In this document: positions 9,170 through 17,261 of the stretch, one piece after another
How the letters are laid out: each line of letters opens with the position of its first letter
Position numbering within the stretch: position 1 is the first letter of the stretch
NCBI RefSeq assembly: GCF_026913015.1
Contig: NZ_JAPTYD010000018.1
Coordinates: forward strand, 1 to 64,000
Length of the DNA: 64,000 nucleotides
Reading direction: 5' to 3'
Source of the DNA: Paracoccus benzoatiresistens
GTDB taxonomy: Bacteria; Pseudomonadota; Alphaproteobacteria; Rhodobacterales; Rhodobacteraceae
Position numbers and translations under genes: made by a program
The notes under the pieces: model-generated
Told to the model about the DNA's origin: nothing
Databases searched by the model: none
What the model saw: the letters and a program-made list of their open reading frames with translations, nothing else

Positions 9170-9491
9170 TTCGCAAGGTCCATCTGTGTCGATTTTCCCC
9201 GGATCATTCGGCCCAAGCGGCCCGAATTCAATCTCGATAAGACTGATCGTGAATATTTGGAACCCTGTTGTCGCCGGTTCGCTCGGAAAGAGGCGGCTGT
9301 TGCTGTCTTGGCCGGTCAAACGAACAAATGGTGCTATTGGCCATTCTGCGGCCCTGCCATGACGTGGATTTCAGAGCTTCAATCCCGAGGTGCAACGACA
9401 AGGAATCTCCGTCCAGTGCGAACAAGGGGCTACGTCATGCCTGATCCTATCGGGACTGTGGAGGCGCTCCAGCATCAGAGCCTTCGAGCCA

Positions 9492-10736
9492 TCAGCAGCC
9501 GGGCGGCGGCGCGATCAGACCGGCCCCGAATATCGCGTCCTGCCCGTTGGGCCCCAGGTCGCGGGCCTCGCCCCGAAGGCGCTTGCGCATCTGGGCTGCG
9601 CTCAGCGAGGGATCGCGGCTCCACAGCAAGGCCGCTGCCGCCGTCACGAAGGGTGCGGCATAGGAGGTGCCGGTCTTGGCCCGTGCCCCGCTGACCGAGG
9701 CGGCGGTCCAGACGTTCACGCCCGGCGCGGCCAGGTCGATATGATTGCCCCGGTTGGCGCGGCGGTAAACCTGACCGCGCCGATCCACCGCGGTGACGGC
9801 CAGCACCGCGTCATAGGCGGCCGGAAAGGCGGGCGCGGCCCTGGGGCCGTGGTTTCCCGCCGCCGCGATCAGCAGCACGCCATCTTCCGCCATGCGCGCG
9901 ACCTGCCGGCCCAGTGCTGCATTCGGCGGCCCGGCCAGCGAAAGGTTGACGATGCGCACGTCCTGGGCTGCCAGGTAGTCCAGCGCCTCGATCAGCGCGA
10001 AGGCGTCGGCGCGCTGATCGGCGGCCACCTTCTGGAAGGCATCGACCGCCACGAGCTCGGCCCCCGGGATCAGGCCGGGGCTGCGGCTGTCCGCATCACC
10101 CACCAGCAGCGAGGCAACCGCCGTTCCGTGCAGCAGGTCCGAGGGCGGGGCCCCGGTGTCGATCCTGTGGACGCGGATGCGCGCCTCCGAAAGCGCCGCA
10201 TGATCGGCGTTCAGGCCGGTATCCACCATGCCGATGCGCGGCATGGCGCCGCAACCGGACAGGCTGGCGGGCCAACCGATCATGTCACGGGCCAGACAGT
10301 CGGGACCATCGCAGCGGACGCCTTGCCCCGCCTGTTCGCTGCGATAGAAATGGTTGAAGTCGGCATCGGCCCCGGCAGCCAGGGCACGGGCCCGGTCGCG
10401 CGCCTCATCCATCGTCAGGGATGCGGGCTTCAGCATTCGCACCAGACTGCCGCCGTCCAGATCGCGGCGTTGCAGGACGCGGAAACCCTGGGCCCGCATG
10501 GTGGCCACGGCGTCATCGCCAACGCCGCGCGCCAGGATCTCGTTCTCGGCACGCGTGGCGAGCGTCTCGGGCGCGGCGGGGACGGGCCGGGCGCGACGCA
10601 CGACCCGATCGTCGTCGTCGTCGTCGTCATCGTCCGCATGGGCCGCCGCAACAAGGGACCAGCCATCCCCCTCGGGGCGCGAATGGCCCGCAAGCGTCAG
10701 GGCAATTATGGCAAGGAACAGGATCAGCCTTGGCAT
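9492..10736 (-). CDS. Secreted subtilisin-like (S8) serine protease with poly-Asp N-terminus
   Basis: 414 residues. A signal peptide of about 33 residues ends in AAAHA, followed at once by nine aspartates. The catalytic triad is visible: Asp in GMVDTGLNADH, His in LHGTAVASLLVGD, Ser in TGTSYAAPFVTAAAALLW; the oxyanion Asn is in AAAGNHG. A short region between the poly-Asp and the catalytic domain may act as a propeptide. It is transcribed divergently from an ECF sigma/anti-sigma pair 93 bases away. In this family that arrangement often means the protease is under, or acts in, the sigma circuit; here that is inference. Confidence 0.88.
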   Translation of the reverse strand: MPRLILFLAIIALTLAGHSRPEGDGWSLVAAAHADDDDDDDDDRVVRRARPVPAAPETLATRAENEILARGVGDDAVATMRAQGFRVLQRRDLDGGSLVRMLKPASLTMDEARDRARALAAGADADFNHFYRSEQAGQGVRCDGPDCLARDMIGWPASLSGCGAMPRIGMVDTGLNADHAALSEARIRVHRIDTGAPPSDLLHGTAVASLLVGDADSRSPGLIPGAELVAVDAFQKVAADQRADAFALIEALDYLAAQDVRIVNLSLAGPPNAALGRQVARMAEDGVLLIAAAGNHGPRAAPAFPAAYDAVLAVTAVDRRGQVYRRANRGNHIDLAAPGVNVWTAASVSGARAKTGTSYAAPFVTAAAALLWSRDPSLSAAQMRKRLRGEARDLGPNGQDAIFGAGLIAPPPGC

Positions 10737-10750
10737 TGTCGAAATCCCTT

Positions 10751-10777
10751 GGAAACTTCGTTTCTGGACAAGTACGT
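10751..10777 (+). promoter_or_regulatory. Possible ECF-type promoter upstream of the sigma gene
   Basis: GGAAAC at 10751-10756 resembles the conserved -35 element of ECF promoters, and TACGT at 10773-10777 could be the -10 element after an 18-base gap at most. It lies about 55 bases before the sigma-factor ATG in the gap shared with the protease. Autoregulation of ECF sigma genes is common, but one hexamer is weak evidence. Confidence 0.3.
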
Positions 10778-10829
10778 GGAAGAGCAGCAAATATTCCCCC
10801 GGACGCGGGAAAGATCCAAGAGGGATGGC

Positions 10830-11321
10830 ATGGACGCAGCTTTCGGAGAGGCCCTGATCCGGCTTCTCCCCAATCTTCGCCGCTATGCCCTGTACCTGGC
10901 CCGGCGTTCCGATCTGGCCGACGATCTGGTGCAGACCACGGTGGAGCGGGCGATCCGGGCCTCTGCCAGCTATGATCCGGCGTGCCGGCTGGAACCCTGG
11001 CTGTTCCGCATCACCCGCAACGCCTTCATCGATACAGTCCGCCGCCAGCGCACCCAAGGGATCGAGGTCGATGTGTTCGATATCCCCGAGGCCCTGCCCG
11101 ACCATGGTGACCGCGCCCTGGAGGCGCGGCTGATGCTGCGCGCCACGCAGGCCGCGATGAAGGACCTGCCCCCCGAACAGGCCGAGATCCTGCACCTGAT
11201 CTGCGTCGAGGAGCTAAGCTATGCCGAGGCGGCCGAGGTTCTGGGCATTCCCAAGGGCACGGTGATGAGCCGCCTGTCCCGCGCCCGGCTGGCTCTTGCC
11301 GAAAGGTTGGGAATAAGATGA
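10830..11321 (+). CDS. ECF RNA polymerase sigma factor
   Basis: 163 residues. Region 2 is about 10-75 (LYLARRSDLADDLVQTTVER, then LEPWLFRITRNAFIDTVRRQ), and region 4 is about 105-160 (MKDLPPEQAEILHLICVEEL, then SYAEAAEVLGIPKGTVMSRL). There is no region 1 or 3, as expected for an extracytoplasmic-function sigma factor. The ATG at 10830 has an AAGAGGG ribosome site; a nearby ATG at 10825 is out of frame. The stop overlaps the next start (ATGA), coupling it to its anti-sigma factor. Confidence 0.93.
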   Translation: MDAAFGEALIRLLPNLRRYALYLARRSDLADDLVQTTVERAIRASASYDPACRLEPWLFRITRNAFIDTVRRQRTQGIEVDVFDIPEALPDHGDRALEARLMLRATQAAMKDLPPEQAEILHLICVEELSYAEAAEVLGIPKGTVMSRLSRARLALAERLGIR

Positions 11322-12058
11322 TGCCCCATGCGTATGACATGGGAACCCCCGCGCGACAGGAGCCGGCCGTGCAGATCGATGACGAAACCCTGATGGCCCT
11401 TGCCGATGGCGAGCTGGACCAGGCCGAGGCCGCGCGCGTTTCGGCCGCCATCGCCGACGACCCGGAGGCCCAGGCCCGGCTGCGCCGATTTGCCGAAACT
11501 CGCGCGCGACTGCGGGCCTTGACCGCCGAAACGCAGGCAGCCCTGTCGGACGACGCCTTGATCGCGCGGATCCGTGCGGCCAGTGCGGCGCCGCAGGCCG
11601 CATCGCCGGTGCCTGCGCCCGCCAACGCCAACCGCGCGCCCCTGGCCGCGATCGCGGCCGCCTTGACCGCAGCCGTGGTGGGCATCGGCTGGTGGCAGAT
11701 GGGGGGGACGGCATCCGGCCTGCCGCAGGCCCAGGTGGCTGCGCTTGACAGCCTGCCTTCGGGCGAGGCGACCGTGCTGGATGATGGACGCGAGTTGACG
11801 ATGATCGCGTCCTATCGCACGGCCGCCGGGGACTTCTGCCGCGAATACGAGACTGCGCAAGGGGGCGCCCTGACGGTGGGCGTGGCCTGCCGCCAAGGCG
11901 GTGCCTGGCAGCAGCAGTTCGCCAGCGACATCACCGCCGCGCAAGGCTATGTTCCCGCGTCGGGCGATATTTCCGCCCTGGACGACTGGCTTGCGGAAAC
12001 CGGCGCCGGAGAGCCGCTGACCCCCGAAGACGAGGCCATCACGCTGTCGGCGGAATAG
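11318..12058 (+). CDS. Membrane-anchored anti-sigma factor
   Basis: 246 residues. The N-terminal part (DDETLMALADGELDQAEAAR) is the cytoplasmic sigma-binding helix bundle typical of anti-sigma partners. No HxxxCxxC zinc motif is present, so it is a non-zinc variant. One membrane helix lies at about 105-126 (PLAAIAAALTAAVVGIGWW). The remaining about 115 residues are periplasmic, with two cysteines (DFCREYE and VACRQGG) that could form a disulfide. It overlaps the sigma gene by four bases. The signal it senses is unknown; the divergent secreted protease is a candidate partner. Confidence 0.85.
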   Translation: MMPHAYDMGTPARQEPAVQIDDETLMALADGELDQAEAARVSAAIADDPEAQARLRRFAETRARLRALTAETQAALSDDALIARIRAASAAPQAASPVPAPANANRAPLAAIAAALTAAVVGIGWWQMGGTASGLPQAQVAALDSLPSGEATVLDDGRELTMIASYRTAAGDFCREYETAQGGALTVGVACRQGGAWQQQFASDITAAQGYVPASGDISALDDWLAETGAGEPLTPEDEAITLSAE

Positions 12059-12106
12059 ATCGCATCCCTGGCCCGTAATCCTGCACAACAAGCAGGAGAC
12101 GAAGCC

Positions 12107-13540
12107 GTGACTGTTGCGATCAAATCCCCGCGCCTGGCGCTGGCCCTTCATCCCCGCCAGGTCGCCGTGGCGGTCCTGGCGCTTGCGACGATCTGGGCGG
12201 GGCTTTTCCTGCCGGGCGATCTGGAGCGCGACGCGCGCCTGTCGTTGATCGCGGTCGTTCTGGCAATCCTGGGCTGGACCGGCACCCGCCTGCCCGAATC
12301 CTTCGTGGCGCTTGCGGTCGTGCTTGGGCTTGTCCTGACGGGCACCCTGTCCGAGCAAACCCTGTTTTCGGCCTTGGGCAATGAACTGATCTGGCTGCTG
12401 CTGGCAGCCTTCGTGATTGCCGCCGTGCTGAAGGACGCGGGCCTGACCGAACGGCTGATCGCGCCCCTGCTGCGGCGTCCGTTGCGCTTCGACGTGCTGT
12501 CCCTTGGCCTGACGCTTGCCGTGGCGGCAACTGCCTTCGTGCTGCCGTCCACCTCGGGTCGGGCGGCGCTGCTGATGCCGGTGTTCCTGGGCCTGGCGGC
12601 GGTCATGCCGGATGCACACCTGGTCAGGCCGCTGGCGCTGATCTTTCCGACGGCCATCCTGCTCTCGGCAGGCGGATCGCTGATCGGGGCGGGCGCGCAT
12701 CTGCTGGCCGCCGAAAGCATCCGCACCGCCACCGGGCTGGAGATCGGCTATGGGGACTGGGCCTTGCTGGGACTGCCCCTCGGCCTGATCGCCAGCCTTG
12801 CCGGAACGGGCCTGATCCTGGCCCTGTTCGCCCCGCGCGCGCTGCGGGGCAGCCGGATCACCGTGCCGGCCCGCACGCCGGTTGCACCGGAACTGGCGGC
12901 ACGGCAGCGGCGCATCGGCCTGGTCCTGGTCATCGTGGTGGGTCTTTGGCTGACGGCGGGCTGGCATGGCATCGGCATGGCGACCGTTGCGCTGATCGGC
13001 GCCTTGGTGCTGCTGACCAGGCCTTTCACGCCGCGCAACACCAAGGACATGTTCCGCGCCGTGGACATCGAACTGTTGCTCTACATGGCGGCGACCGTTC
13101 TGCTGGCGCAGGCGCTGACGCAAACCGGCGCCGATCGCTGGCTGGCGGGGCGCGCCCTGGCCGTTCTGCCGGAAGGCATGGCGGGCAGCCTGCCTGCCGT
13201 CGTCTCGCTGCTATCCGTGATCGCGGTTCTGGCGCATCTGGTCATCACCTCGCGCTCGGCCCGGGCGGCGGTGCTGATCCCCGCGGTGGCGCTGCCGATG
13301 GCCGGTCTTGGCCATGACGGGGCGCTGCTGATCCTTGTCGCGGTGATGGGCACGGGCTTTTGCCAGACCCTGACCGCCTCGGCCAAGCCGGTCGCGATCT
13401 TTGCCAGTGCGGGCACCGAGACCTTCACGCAGCGCGACCTGCTGCGGCTGGCCCTGCCGCTGATGCCCGTGGTCACGATCCTGCTGATCGGCTTTGCCCT
13501 GGCCGTCTGGCCTGCGCAACTGGCGGCGATGCGGGGCTGA
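12107..13540 (+). CDS. SLC13/DASS-type anion:sodium symporter family permease
   Basis: 477 residues with about 11-12 hydrophobic helices and two related halves. The motif VLPSTSGRAALLMPVFLGL in the first half and HLVITSRSARAAVLIPAVAL in the second are the paired substrate-binding loops of SLC13/CitT/DASS carriers, which take up di- and tricarboxylates or sulfate. Start is GTG at 12107 with AGGAG about eight bases upstream. It is followed 89 bases later by a glycerate kinase, so a hydroxy-acid such as glycerate or tartrate is a reasonable guess for the substrate, but only from context. Confidence 0.82.
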   Translation: MTVAIKSPRLALALHPRQVAVAVLALATIWAGLFLPGDLERDARLSLIAVVLAILGWTGTRLPESFVALAVVLGLVLTGTLSEQTLFSALGNELIWLLLAAFVIAAVLKDAGLTERLIAPLLRRPLRFDVLSLGLTLAVAATAFVLPSTSGRAALLMPVFLGLAAVMPDAHLVRPLALIFPTAILLSAGGSLIGAGAHLLAAESIRTATGLEIGYGDWALLGLPLGLIASLAGTGLILALFAPRALRGSRITVPARTPVAPELAARQRRIGLVLVIVVGLWLTAGWHGIGMATVALIGALVLLTRPFTPRNTKDMFRAVDIELLLYMAATVLLAQALTQTGADRWLAGRALAVLPEGMAGSLPAVVSLLSVIAVLAHLVITSRSARAAVLIPAVALPMAGLGHDGALLILVAVMGTGFCQTLTASAKPVAIFASAGTETFTQRDLLRLALPLMPVVTILLIGFALAVWPAQLAAMRG

Positions 13541-13629
13541 AACGCCGTCCGAAAAAGAATGTCGGCATCAGGGAATAACCTCTGCCCCCGCCCCGTAAAC
13601 CTTTCATCAGACGGGAAAGGACAAGACCG

Positions 13630-14790
13630 ATGACCCTTACGATCCTGATCGCGCCTTCGGGCTTCAAGGAATCGCTTTCGGTTGGTGACGTGACCTGCGC
13701 CATCGCCGAGGGCGTCCGCCGCGCGATGCCGGATGCCCGCATCCTGTCGGCGCCCATGGTCGATGGCGGCGAAGGCACCACCGAGGCCCTGGTCGGGGCG
13801 ACCGGCGGGCGACTGCACCGCGCCATCGTCACCGGCCCGGTGGGGGACCCCGTTCCCAGCTTCTGGGGCGAACTTGGCGGCGACGGCCCTCGCACCGCGG
13901 TGATCGAGATGGCGGCGGCCGCCGGCTTGTCGCTGGTCCCGCGCGAGCGCCGCGATCCGACGCTGACCACCAGCCGGGGCGTCGGGGAACTGATCCTGCG
14001 GGCGCTTGATGACGGCGCCGAACGCATTCTGGTCGGTTGCGGGGACAGCGGAATCAATGACGGCGGCGCGGGAATGGCCCGTGCCCTCGGGGCGCGCCTG
14101 CTGGACGATCAGGGGCGCGATTTGCCCGAGGGCGGCGGTGCCCTGGCGCGACTGGCGCGCATCGACCTCTCAGACCTTGATCTCCGCCTGAGGCATGTCA
14201 GGATCGATGCGGCCGTGAACTGGCACAACATGCTGCTGGGGCCCAGGGGCGTCGCCCGCGTCTTCGGCCCGCAGAAGGGCGCCACGCCCGACCAGGTCCG
14301 GCTGCTGGAGAAGTCGATGGAAACCTGGGCCGAACGGATCTGTGTCGCCACCGGAAGGGACGTGGGATCGGCACCGGGCGCGGGTGCCTCGGGTGGGTTG
14401 GGGGCGGGGCTTGTAACCTTCGCGGGCGCCCGGCTGCATCCGCGTTTCGACATCATGCGGGAATACCTGGACTTCGAGCGTCTGCTGGACTGTGCCGACC
14501 TGGTCATTACGGCCGAAGGATCGCTGGACGGGCAAAGCCCCTATGGCAAGGTCCCCTGCGAGGTCGGGCGCCATGCCGCCGCGCGGGGCATTCCGACGAT
14601 TGCCCTGGCGGGCACCATCGGCAAGGGCGCAAGCGAGACGTTCCAGCACGGCATCGCGGCCTTTGCGTCCATCGTCAAGCGACCCTGCACGCTGGAGGAA
14701 GCCATCCGCAAGGGCGACAAGCTGCTGCGCCGCGCTGCCGAGGATGCGATGCGGATGTTGCAGGTTGGCCAGCGGCTGGCACTGCGCTGA
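13630..14790 (+). CDS. glxK: Glycerate 2-kinase (GarK/GlxK family)
   Basis: 386 residues, the family's normal length. Diagnostic segments: LIAPSGFKESLSVGDVTCAI at the N-terminus, MVDGGEGTTEALV, LVGCGDSGINDGGAGMA, GAGASGGLGAGLV, and LVITAEGSLDGQSPYGKVP. The enzyme phosphorylates D-glycerate with ATP, feeding glycolysis from glyoxylate, tartrate or sugar-acid catabolism. An AAGGA ribosome site precedes the ATG. It probably forms a short operon with the SLC13 carrier upstream. Whether GarK or GlxK is the right symbol cannot be decided from sequence. Confidence 0.92.
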   Translation: MTLTILIAPSGFKESLSVGDVTCAIAEGVRRAMPDARILSAPMVDGGEGTTEALVGATGGRLHRAIVTGPVGDPVPSFWGELGGDGPRTAVIEMAAAAGLSLVPRERRDPTLTTSRGVGELILRALDDGAERILVGCGDSGINDGGAGMARALGARLLDDQGRDLPEGGGALARLARIDLSDLDLRLRHVRIDAAVNWHNMLLGPRGVARVFGPQKGATPDQVRLLEKSMETWAERICVATGRDVGSAPGAGASGGLGAGLVTFAGARLHPRFDIMREYLDFERLLDCADLVITAEGSLDGQSPYGKVPCEVGRHAAARGIPTIALAGTIGKGASETFQHGIAAFASIVKRPCTLEEAIRKGDKLLRRAAEDAMRMLQVGQRLALR

Positions 14791-14910
14791 TCACCGTCAT
14801 CCGGCTTTCAAGATTTCCGGCCATACCGAACGTGGCGGGCCGGAACGGCCGCTGCTGTTTGCGGGCAGGGCAGCGCGGCGATCATCCATGCCCTTTCAGG
14901 AGAGACTGAC

Positions 14911-15648
14911 ATGGCGACCTATCGTGGCAACGACGACGCGAACCGCTACAACGGCACGAACCTGGCCGACCTGATCCATGGCCGGTCGGGCGATGACCGG
15001 CTGTATGGCAACGGCGGCAACGACACCATCGACGGCGGTGAAGGCAACGATTACCTGTGGGGCGGGGCCGGCAACAACGTCATCTGGGGTGGGTCGGGCA
15101 ACGATGCCATCTGGGCCGATGCGGGCAGCGACCGGATCATCGCGGGCGAAGGCAACGATACCGTCCGTGCCGGCGCGGGCAACAACGCGGTCAGCCTGGG
15201 CGAAGGCGACGATGTCGTCATCACCTTAGGCGGGCGCGACACACTGGACGGGGCCGGGGGCAACGACCGGATGACAGCCGGGGCAGGCAACGACATCCTG
15301 CGGGGTGGCGAAGGCGACGATATCATGCTGGGCCAGGCGGGCTTTGACACCCTGACGGGCGGCGAGGGCAACGATGTGCTGAACGGCGGACTTGGCAACG
15401 ATCTGCTGTCGGGTGGCGAGGGCGCGGACCGCTTCGTCTTCAACGGCGGCCTGGACCGGATCACCGACTTCGAGAACGGCGACGATGACATCGACCTGTC
15501 GGCCTTCGCCCAGTTCACCGGCTTTGCCAGCATCCGCGCCGCCGCAAGCCAGAGCGGGTCCGACGTCATCATCAAGGCCGGGGCCAACCGGCTGGTGATC
15601 GAGGATACGCGCCTGAACCAGCTGGATGGCGACGATTTCATCTGGTGA
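14911..15648 (+). CDS. RTX (hemolysin-type calcium-binding) repeat protein
   Basis: 245 residues made almost wholly of GGxGNDxLx nonapeptides (for example DGGEGNDYLWGG, TGGEGNDVLNGG, SGGEGADRFVFNGG) from about residue 10 to 190. A typical RTX C-terminal segment follows (RITDFENGDDDIDLSAF). Such proteins leave the cell through a type I system using an uncleaved C-terminal signal and fold on binding calcium outside. No catalytic domain is present, and no type I ABC exporter is in the window. AGGAGAG lies before the ATG. A strong hairpin follows the stop. Confidence 0.9.
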   Translation: MATYRGNDDANRYNGTNLADLIHGRSGDDRLYGNGGNDTIDGGEGNDYLWGGAGNNVIWGGSGNDAIWADAGSDRIIAGEGNDTVRAGAGNNAVSLGEGDDVVITLGGRDTLDGAGGNDRMTAGAGNDILRGGEGDDIMLGQAGFDTLTGGEGNDVLNGGLGNDLLSGGEGADRFVFNGGLDRITDFENGDDDIDLSAFAQFTGFASIRAAASQSGSDVIIKAGANRLVIEDTRLNQLDGDDFIW

Positions 15649-15656
15649 GAGACAAG

Positions 15657-15680
15657 ACCGGGCCGCAGTCGCGGCCCGGT
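15657..15680 (+). terminator. Hairpin after the RTX gene (probable terminator)
   Basis: A perfect 10-bp stem of ACCGGGCCGC and its complement closes a 4-base AGTC loop, starting nine bases after the stop codon. No U-tract follows, which is common for terminators in GC-rich alphaproteobacteria. Confidence 0.65.
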
Positions 15681-16063
15681 CAAGACGGGAGGCCCATGCC
15701 CTGCCGAAACGCGAAAGGGCGCCGTGCCGGCGCCATCCGATGAGCGGCTGAAGCAGGTTCGATCGTGGCCGTGTCGCGGTTGGTCGCAGGCGGTCCTTTT
15801 CTCTTCCCGGAAGGCGGCAAAGCCGGACCCAGTGCTGCCGATCCCCTGCCGGGTGACGGTGATGCAATCGGGGTCCTGTCCCGTGGCAGGTGGTCGTGGA
15901 TGGGACGGTCGCCTGCTGCTGGACAGCTCGGGATACCAAATTCCCTGTGTCTGCCGCTTTGTCCCGGTCGCCGTCAGGAAAGTCGATATTGCCGATTGGC
16001 CGACCTCGCCGGGCTGTCTATCCTTTACCGATCTGCCGTCAAATGCATCGGAAAGGAACTTCC
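15681..16063. other. Intergenic stretch with no recognised gene
   Basis: About 380 bases between the RTX terminator and the cysteine hydrolase. Short open frames occur but lack ribosome sites, domain resemblance or good starts. The last 15 bases contain GAAAGGA, the ribosome site for the next gene. Confidence 0.5.
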
Positions 16064-16612
16064 ATGAGCAAACGTGCTGTTGTGGTCATCGACATCCAGA
16101 ACGACTATTTCCCGAACGGGAAATACGAGCTCGTGGGTATCGAGAAGGCCGCCGCCAATGCCGCCCGGGTGATCGAGGCTGCCCGCGAGAAGGGCGACCA
16201 GGTCATTCATGTCCAGCACATCTTCCCCAGCCAGGACGCGCCCTTCTTCACGCCCGGCTCGGAAGGCACCGAGATCAACACTGTTGTCGCGCCGCGCGAA
16301 GACGAGACGGTCGTGGTCAAGAACCATCCCAATCCTTTTCTCCAGACTGATCTGAAGGAGATCCTGGACAGGAACGGGATCGAGGAGGTGGTCGTCGTCG
16401 GCGCCATGAGCCACATGTGCATTGATGCCACCGCACGCGCCGCCAGCGACTACGGCTACAAGACGACGGTGGTGCAGGACGCCTGCGCAACGCGCGATCT
16501 CGACCATGACGGCGTCACCGTGCCTGCCGCCTTGGTTCATGCAGCCATGATGTCCGCCTTGGGCTTTGCCTATGCGACCATCACGGATACGGACAGCATC
16601 GTTCGGCAGTAG
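16064..16612 (+). CDS. Isochorismatase-family cysteine hydrolase
   Basis: 182 residues. The catalytic triad of the family is visible: Asp in VVIDIQNDYF, Lys in VVVKNHPNPF, Cys in GAMSHMCIDATARAASDYGY. Preceded by a GAAAGGA ribosome site. These enzymes hydrolyse amides or vinyl ethers (nicotinamide, N-carbamoyl compounds, isochorismate); the length and the MSHMCI motif match the broad nicotinamidase-related group found across proteobacteria without a fixed substrate. It is monocistronic here. Confidence 0.9.
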   Translation: MSKRAVVVIDIQNDYFPNGKYELVGIEKAAANAARVIEAAREKGDQVIHVQHIFPSQDAPFFTPGSEGTEINTVVAPREDETVVVKNHPNPFLQTDLKEILDRNGIEEVVVVGAMSHMCIDATARAASDYGYKTTVVQDACATRDLDHDGVTVPAALVHAAMMSALGFAYATITDTDSIVRQ

Positions 16613-16960
16613 ATCTTGCTCCCTCCCGGATATGAGGCAGAGCTGCCCGCCGGCGGCTTTCCTCTTCCGGGCGTCGTGCCGGCATACCCCGCAGGACGAA
16701 AGGATCGCGGCCGGGGTCGGCCGTCCGGGCCGCGAACTTGCTTGAAGCACCTATGCGTGCGGAAGGGCCGCGCCAAGGCTTGGGTAGGCTCCCAATCACA
16801 GGGTGCATCAAGGAACTGTCACCGGCGTCAAGCGCCCTGACATGCCCAAGGCTATATCCCTACCCGGGTCACCACCCGTCCATCGTTTGTCCTCGTCGCC
16901 ACGCCAAGACGAATGGCGGCATTCTGTGCTACCTTCCCGGCCGAAGTCCGGGGCTTCTCT
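16613..16960. other. Intergenic stretch with no recognised gene
   Basis: About 350 bases between the cysteine hydrolase and the convergent two-gene caspase-like operon. It should hold both terminators, but no long hairpin with a U-tract stands out. No coding resemblance is seen. Confidence 0.45.
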
Positions 16961-17248
16961 TTACACAAACACCTGTCCAGGCTGATCAGGCGGCAGGTCG
17001 AAGCGGGTCTTGTCGTCGACCTTCTTGGCCGAGCCCGCGATGTTGAAATGGACCCTGCCGTTGAAATAGATCCAGATCTCGTCGAGTGTCGCGGCCTTGA
17101 AAGCGGCGATCGCGGCGGGGTCGGCGCCATCCGGGGGCAGGGTGTTCGTCCAGAAGCTCTTCTTCTGCGGAATGCCCAGCAGCGCCTCCACCTCCGCCTT
17201 GGACTTGCCTATGATCGCCGCCTGATTGTCCGTCATCCTGTCAGCCAT
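16961..17248 (-). CDS. Small BamE/SmpA-like fold protein, partner of the caspase-like giant protein
   Basis: 95 residues with no signal peptide, so likely cytoplasmic. The layout GKSKAEVEALLGIPQKKSFW, then DEIWIYFNGRVHFNIAG, recalls the SmpA/OmlA (BamE) pattern of a helix ending in LG-x-P followed by strands ending in a G-x-V turn; this is resemblance by eye only. It begins 13 bases after the stop of the 1482-residue gene, so the two are co-transcribed. Gene order suggests an inhibitor, chaperone or modulator of the large protein. The ATG at 17248 is chosen; an upstream in-frame start lies inside the large gene. Confidence 0.7.
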   Translation of the reverse strand: MADRMTDNQAAIIGKSKAEVEALLGIPQKKSFWTNTLPPDGADPAAIAAFKAATLDEIWIYFNGRVHFNIAGSAKKVDDKTRFDLPPDQPGQVFV

Positions 17249-17261
17249 GATGCATCCCCTG

